Source: Epiperipatus broadwayi (taxonomy: Eukaryota; Onychophora; Udeonychophora; Euonychophora; Peripatidae). From it: a stretch of 64,000 nt of DNA. Made by a program: the position numbers and the translations under genes. This document shows positions 57,311 through 64,000 of this stretch, in pieces. The notes under the pieces are model-generated. The model was not told where the DNA came from. It saw only the letters and a program-made list of their open reading frames with translations, and did not search any database. The stretch lies in assembly GCA_028023455.1 (NCBI GenBank), contig JAQFVV010006649.1, forward strand, positions 122,001-186,000, read 5' to 3'. Numbering within the stretch: position 1 is the first letter of the stretch; each line of letters starts with the position of its first letter.

Positions 57311-57780
57311 AGATCAAAGATCTGAATTATCTTCATTTGGTTTTATTTTTTGACTTAAATAACTAATGTTGCCATGCTGTCTGATATTGGCCCTGTCCAA
57401 AATCCTGACAATTAAAATCCCAGTAGCTATAATCCTGACAGTATTAACTCTGACAACCCAAGATTTAGAAATCTAAACTCTAACACCAAAAATTCAAACA
57501 AAAAAATTTTGACAGATCAAAATCTTGGCAATCTAAAATCCTGAAACATAAAATGTCAACAAATAATTTTTTTAAAGAATAAAATTATGTTTTCTTACCT
57601 GTGATGTTATTATTTTTTGATTTGTATAAAAATTATAAAATAACTTTTAATACAACACTAGATCAAAATCTCAATCTAAAATCCTTAAAATGTAAACTAT
57701 CAACAGATAATTTGTTTTGTATTTATTAAGATAAAATTGTTTTCCTGCCTGTGATTTTTATAGTGTGTATATAACAAAAT
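57311..57780. repeat. AATCCTGACA-type short repeats and a ~140-bp duplication
   Basis: 57394-57470 contains spaced repeats of AATCCTGACA (57400, 57432, with variants to 57545). 57525-57620 and 57668-57765 are diverged copies (AATCTAAAATCCT, then TCAACA.ATAATTT, AAAATTATGTTTTC / AAAATTGTTTTCC, CCTGTGAT). Non-coding. Confidence 0.5.
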
Positions 57781-59228
57781 AAAATAAAGAAAATTTCATT
57801 AATTACTACTCATCTATTTATAAATTTATTCACTCATCCATCTACTTATTTATCTATATATGGAAATGATATAATCATTCCACATGATTATGATCATCCA
57901 TTATTTCATAGCAGACTGAGATAGGATGTGGTATATCATCAATATTTATTTTTTGGGAACAAACTAATCAAATCAAGGGAAGGATAATAAAAATATATAT
58001 TTTAAGAAGCAAACACTGGTAACACTAACAATAAATGTGTGTTATGTTGTGTTTATTTATAGGTGCATGCACATTTATTTATTATATTTACATTAATACG
58101 AAATATATAATTTTAAGTATTCTTTGTATAAGGTAATTTTAAATTTAATTATTAAAAAAGATTAATATCATTGTATAATTTTTTAAAACTTAAAAAGCAC
58201 TTAATAAAAAAGTTAATTCCTATATACACATTAATCTATCATTATGGTTGACATTATACATATATATAAAGTGATTTTATCATCTGCTCATTCTAAAATT
58301 GGTATAGAAATATTAGCTCATCTGCAAAATTTCTGAAATGGCCATAATAAAATGTCTAATATAAGTTTAACTTCAATGGTAAGCTGAAACTAACAAGATC
58401 ATTATTGGATACAGTAACCAACTTTAAACGAAAAATCTTCAATATGCTTTAGGAACAAAATATCATGGATTGTCTCATTCTCTACAGCAACTCAACATAT
58501 AAAATAAAGGAATATATTCAAAAGGAATCAATATTGTAAATATAATTCAAATAAATGAATAAAGAATTTGCAAACAATAACTGTGATATGTGTATCAGAG
58601 CTCTGAAATAAATAATTAAAGAATACTTTATATTTATAACTACAAATTTATCTGAATTAAAATTTAGATACTATATCACCATCTCTATTTGGATATAAGT
58701 TATCTGTAAACTGTGTATGAAACTTACTAAAGAATTTTAATTATAGGTATATCATTTATTGTTATTTCATGTATTTTAGTGTTTTATATATATATTATGA
58801 TAATAATTAAATAACTTAAAATATTTTAGGTTTAAATAATATTTGTTTTATGATAGATACAAAAGAATAAATTATTTATATAAGTAAATGAATTATTTGA
58901 ACTCGAGTTAAAAAATATCTAAATAATTCTACTTTGTCATAAATTTGTAATAAAATGAATAAATATAGAATAAGAGTGAATGAACACTTGAAATCATTGA
59001 TCATTGTGAATGACCTGAATTTAAATAATTTTTGAGGTTCATTTATACATATTTAATGAGTGTCAATGTTTGTTACAGCTTTATAAAATCTTGTAATAAA
59101 ATGATAAGGCAACTTAAGTAATTGAAATATATGGATTTATCTATTGTTTATCAAAAAATATGTTGAACTTAAGATGTGCATGTATCTAATATATTATATA
59201 TAATCAATTTTATATAAATTTATCACAC
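57781..59228. other. gene-free AT-rich stretch
   Basis: No feature recognised. Confidence 0.45.
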
Positions 59229-59752
59229 AGAAGAAAATTAACCTTCTGACATGTGCTGTTTGTTTGTCTAAATCTCTGCAAAATCACCTGCCAATAAGTT
59301 TCAAAAGCCCAAGTGAATCACGTGTTTAGAGCATATTCATATATAAGCCAATCTTTACTTACCATGTTTTATTTCAGGGCTTAAACCTATTGTGTGCCTG
59401 ATAATATAATTGACAATTAAATTGTACAATTTAGTTCAAATATCATAGGGAAGAGATAATATCATATTTAATTACTTGTAATTATATGGATATTTTGATA
59501 TATCTAAATCTAATAAGTGCTGATTATATATATGTAATCATACGAAAGGAAATTAATCATTCGATTAGTGCTATCATTTATGTATATAAATCTCCAAACC
59601 TTGAGAAGGTAGTCAGTAAGGGTTGACTTATATTTGAATAGACTCTAAACATAAGTGATTCATATGTATTTTTAAAAACTTACTGGCAAATGAGTGCATG
59701 GAGATTTATACACAAATGTAGAGCACATGTTGGAAGGTTAATTTCATTCTGA
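59229..59752. mobile_element. diverged foldback element, ~530 bp
   Basis: The left arm 59229-59370 and right arm 59600-59752 are inverted copies at roughly 75 percent by eye. AAAATTAACCTTCTGACATGTGCT pairs with AGCACATGTTGGAAGGTTAATTT, and CCAATAAGTTTC...GAATCACGTGTTTAGAG pairs with CTCTAAACATAAGTGATTC...AACTTACTGG. The central ~230 bp are AT-rich. No coding. Confidence 0.6.
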
Positions 59753-59986
59753 ATGATTACATAAAAAATTTTAGTAACAGGCATGCAGACATTAAATAAA
59801 ATTATTATGTTTGAAATTAATAATTTATTAATTGTGTGTACTGTCTTACCTCAAGCATATAAACAAATGTGGTATTTCTGCTCTTATATTGAAAATAATT
59901 ATATGTATGCCCATTATTTATTTATATTTTGATATTCTATATGTTGCAATGGAAATTCTGAATGATAGGTTCACTATATATTAGAG

Positions 59987-60155
59987 CAGCAGTTTTCAAC
60001 TTGTAGGTCAAACAATTCTTTCACAGGGGTCACCTAACCATTGGGAAACACATATTTTCGATTCATAATAGTAGCAAAATTACAGATTGGGGGGTCACAG
60101 CAACATAAGGAACTGTATTAAAGGGTCGTAGCAAGAGGAAGGTTGAGATCCACTA
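59987..60155 (+). mobile_element. SPIN-like hAT MITE (SPACE INVADERS family)
   Basis: It begins CAGCAGTTTTCAACTTGTAG and ends GGTTGAGATCCACTA, diverged forms of the SPIN terminal repeats. The internal segments TTTCACAGGGGTCACCTAA, GGAAACACATATTTTCGATT, AGTAGCAAAATTACAG, GGAACTGTATTAAAGGGTCG match what I know of SPIN non-autonomous elements. TATTAGAG (59979-59986) and TATTAAAA (60156-60163) look like a degraded 8-bp hAT target duplication. At 169 bp it lacks part of the middle and cannot code for a transposase. Confidence 0.75.
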
Positions 60156-60163
60156 TATTAAAA

Positions 60164-63100
60164 TGTATTAAATAATCAATATTTTAAGGTTATATTTTTA
60201 TGCATCCACAAACTTATTAAGAGATATGTATCATCATTGTGACCCATTAATGATAAAAAAACTCAGTCACATCCATTTGATTGTATTTTAAATGTTATTA
60301 CAATGTATTTTACATGCATATCTTATCTTTACACTTTTATAGAGAACTGAGTGTAATATAAAATAATGAGTTATATTAACATTGCTAATAAAGTTGATAT
60401 TATTGCAGATAACATGTATTGCAAAATGCTTTGTATGCATAATATATAACTTCATGCATACTGAGTTATTGCTTTAAACTCTCTCTAAGAATACATTTGA
60501 ACTAATTGATATCATAAGCAAATTCGTATAAAACTAACTGTGAAGTCTTTATAGTAAAATAAAGAGTCTCCTAGAATTATACTCTAATGATTAAATGAGA
60601 ATGAAATATTTGCTTTATATTTATTAGGATAAATCATGAGCACTCCTCTCATTTATTAATTTATTTTAACTTTGGCACTATCAATGTATGAAATTAGATA
60701 ACCTTTTCTTTTTAAATATTGAGTTATTGAATATATAAATTGTAGCCTTACAGATGCTTCTGTAAATTGGCTATTATAACTTAGAAACTAAAAATTTTAT
60801 TGGCTTTATTTTTATAGTTAAGCAAATATATTCATTGTTATCATTGGTTTTATAGTATATTATAGAATGAATATCAAATTTAAAAGTCTCATATTAATGC
60901 TTAAGAGAACATATAATTTGATAAAACATTTACAAGTAGCTTTTCAAGCAAATTTTATGGTCAATGCTTGTATAAAAATACATATGCTTATATTTTTGTC
61001 ATTATTCTTATTAAGAAACAAAGCTATTGAATTGTATAAACATGCCCATACACATAAAACAAATAATTTAATATAGAATAGATTTATAAATTTAACATTA
61101 TAGCACTAAAATATTTTAAAGTAAAGCAATTATATTTCAGATTACATTTTTATTTGGGTGAAGAATCAACAGTTCTTACATTTTATATTTTGTGTGCACG
61201 TGAAAGTTTACATATTTAGAAAAATTAATTATCTTGTTTAGGTTGCTAGGATGTTTATTTAATAAAATATTTATCAAAAGGTCAATTTAAAATTAATTGA
61301 AATAAATATCTGAGAACTATTAATATTTATGATTCATTTACTTTAAATAAATGTTTATATTATTTTGCAGCCGGAAATAAAAATGAAGTAATTAAAAAAG
61401 CTTGAAATTATTTTCTTTTTTTTTCATTTTTGAACGGCATCCTTAAAAATTTACTATGTTAAGTGAAAAATCATAGCATTCTATAGTCTGTATTTTTGAT
61501 AACCGTGGCAAATTTTTCAAAGTTTTCTTGAAAAACCCAATACATAATGGGAAATATATTGAATCCAGACATCAGCTAATCAAACAGGTATAAAAGCTGA
61601 ATTTTGGAAAAACCAGACAGTCTTTACAATATTTTATTGCATCCAGGACCTAAATAGGTTAAAACTTTAAAATAGTCATTTTGTTTGTCTTCATCAAACA
61701 TAGTCGAATAGATTAAACAGTCTAAGCATTTTCTTTTGCTGGGCAAAATGTCTTCTCATCGTACTAAGAAAAAGATGAACAACAAATAAACTAGAAACTG
61801 TCATTGATTAATTGATTACTATTTCAAGAAATCTCATTTATTGCATTTAACTGTTAATGGAAAATGGATAAATTGACTCATGAAATGCTGTCTAATAACA
61901 TCAAATTAAATTGCTGGATTTCTTCAATTGAAAGTAATAGTAATCTGATATATTTGGAAAATTATATTTATCAACTTTATATAAGTTGCTGATATTTATT
62001 ATCAAAATATTGGAAAATAACTGTTCTCTTTACTTCAGAATTGTGCATATACATCTCAATATTATGAATTTATCTTATGAATAATGGGAAGAAAAACTAT
62101 GAATTTTTTTTAAAAGTCAAATATACTGTCATAAATTTCATCACTAGGAGAAACGTTGAATTTTAATTCAAAATTAATGAAAATCACTGTTTATGGATGA
62201 TAACCTATTTTCCTGATCATACATATATGATCAGAATTATTTAACAACATAGATTAAAGATTTATAAGCTAATGGATTAATAAGATATTTCAAATGAAAA
62301 AAGTATTGAATGCTAATCTTTTGGATAAAATTAGTATATTTTTTCAATTTCATTGAAATAAATTTTTGAAATTATTATAACTGTTGGAATATACAGTGAT
62401 CAATTATTTAATGAACTTTATTATAATTACTTCTTTCTTAGTTAGTTAATAGTTATTGTTAATGTAATAAAGAATAGAACAGTTCTGCAGATATATGAAA
62501 GTACAGGTAATATTTTTATTTAATATTATCATTGGTGATATTGAATATGATTAAATGTGAGTTACCTTAGGTTTAGATTGTGTAAATGCAAATAACTATT
62601 AAACATATACAAAATGTTGCTATATTGCAATTATTATATGTTTTATGGGTTTTTAAGTTTCAACCTAAATGTAGTTAATAATCCTTATTTAGATGAATAA
62701 TTTATAAGGGATATTTTATGTATCATTCTTATATGTTAATATTAATTTTAAAAATGTTATATAGTATGTATTTTATTAGTAGAGTATCATTCCTAATGTT
62801 TAAGCCTGTCAATGAATCCAGTAAAGGATCTAGTGGTGAAATAAATAAACCCTATATCATAAATATCATTTAGGTATGCTAAGCAATCATTACAACTTTA
62901 TTCTTTGAAAAGAGTGAAAACTTCTCCAATATTATTAAGCGAGGTTAATTAATTATATACAGTATTTATTCAATTTACTTGTAAAAAAAAAAAAAATTTC
63001 TATTTAATCAACAATTAGACATATCGTATATTCTAATTAGGCATGTAAAAATTGTTCAAGAAACATAGTAGCAAGAGAAAATGAATAGTGCACATGAATA

Positions 63101-64000
63101 AAATAATTTTATAGTGAATTTTAAAAATGAAAGAATTACAACCAGGAATATTATCTTAAATATTTATTATGCATCATTAAATATAATTGTAAATCAAATT
63201 CACAATCATTTCATTTTTTTTTATATTTCCAAAAATATTTCTTTATCTCAAAATGAATTAAACAGACAAGCAATTTTTTTTTTTACAAAAGTATAATTCA
63301 GATTTTACAAACTGTTATGCATATTATATGATTTCTTTAAAAATAAAATTGTTGTATATGATATGGGAGCATAAAAATTGTTTTCTAATATCAGGAGCAT
63401 TAATGTTCTTTTTGATTATTCCCATGACTTGTATTAAGCATTTTATGATCAGTTTTTTAAAGGAAGGATAATAAAAATTCTTTAAGAAGTTCCATGAGTT
63501 AAGCTATATTATGCTTTGAAAATAAAATCATTAAATCTCTTGGTGTTGAAAATATTGTGACAAAGCTAAAAATTTACAGTTAAAGTAACTATAAAATTTT
63601 AATTTTGTATTACTATATATTTTCTAAAATCAACATGATGTTATGGGGAGTGATGGGGAATTTTTTTTATAAGGGGAACAAAAAAAACTAGGTATGCCAC
63701 TTCTATATTGGACTGAGTTTTGGTAAAATTGATTTGTAACTTACTTAATCTTATACAACCACCTGCGGTTACATATAGTTTTAAAAATAAAATATATATA
63801 ACAATAATTTTACTGACAAATTTTCAGTATAAATGGTTGTAATAAACTAGTAATTTCAAAATGCTCTTTTTGAACCTAAAAAATAACTATCATTTTTTAA
63901 CAGGTTTAAATGTTATCAGAAAATTTTTTTTTTTTTGGTAAAATTTACAATTATAAATTTTATAAAATAGAAATCTTTTATGACAATCCAATTATTCCAT
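60164..64000. other. gene-free AT-rich stretch
   Basis: About 3.8 kb with no recognisable gene or element. The small open frames (for example 60867-61076, plus) have low-complexity, chance-like composition. Confidence 0.5.

Overview
The window is AT-rich (by eye roughly three quarters A+T) repeat-dominated DNA from a metazoan nuclear genome, probably an invertebrate. I cannot name the species. No prokaryotic gene layout, CRISPR array or operon is visible. Almost everything recognisable is a transposable element, usually broken by stop codons and frameshifts. The only candidate host coding sequence is one 107-bp exon at the left edge, on the minus strand (17-123).

Layout, left to right. 950-1790 is a non-autonomous DNA transposon with 25-bp perfect terminal inverted repeats. 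4905-5376 is the 3' end of an RTE-type LINE, abutting a degraded Ty3/Gypsy element (Gypsy-1, 5377-9788). 11205-13175 holds a cluster of related and inverted repeats, two foldback elements and a tRNA-derived SINE. 14047-17595 holds fragments of a LINE with a C-terminal zinc-binding domain and a 360-bp foldback element. 17880-24454 is a second Gypsy relic (Gypsy-2). Inserted in it is a young LTR element with giant ~2.1-kb LTRs and only 533 bp between them (24455-29269), read on the minus strand, with a 4-bp target duplication, a tRNA-type primer site and a TATA/initiator promoter.

The right half holds a CR1/L2-type LINE whose ORF1 carries an SGNH-esterase-like domain (35893-44135). A 5.4-kb non-coding composite element with direct and inverted terminal repeats and a 13-bp target duplication splits it (37675-43115). 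44860-46810 is an unassigned degenerate region with a tandem duplication. A third Gypsy element lies on the minus strand (Gypsy-3, 47415-54925), split by a 5'-truncated Penelope-like element with a GIY-YIG nuclease domain (50583-53187, minus). A second Penelope-like fragment (54926-55835, plus) sits against its right LTR. An RTE relic (55960-57310, minus), a diverged foldback (59229-59752) and a SPIN-like hAT element (59987-60155) follow. The rest, to 64000, is featureless AT-rich DNA.

The nesting gives relative ages: Gypsy-2 is older than the giant-LTR element, the CR1/L2 LINE older than the 5.4-kb composite, and Gypsy-3 older than the Penelope-like insertion. Three copies of a hammerhead-ribozyme-like hairpin occur at or near Penelope-like ends. 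The items most worth a second look are the giant-LTR element with a conserved small membrane-protein-like ORF, the 5.4-kb composite insertion, the hammerhead-like motifs and the SPIN-like element, a family known for transfer between phyla.
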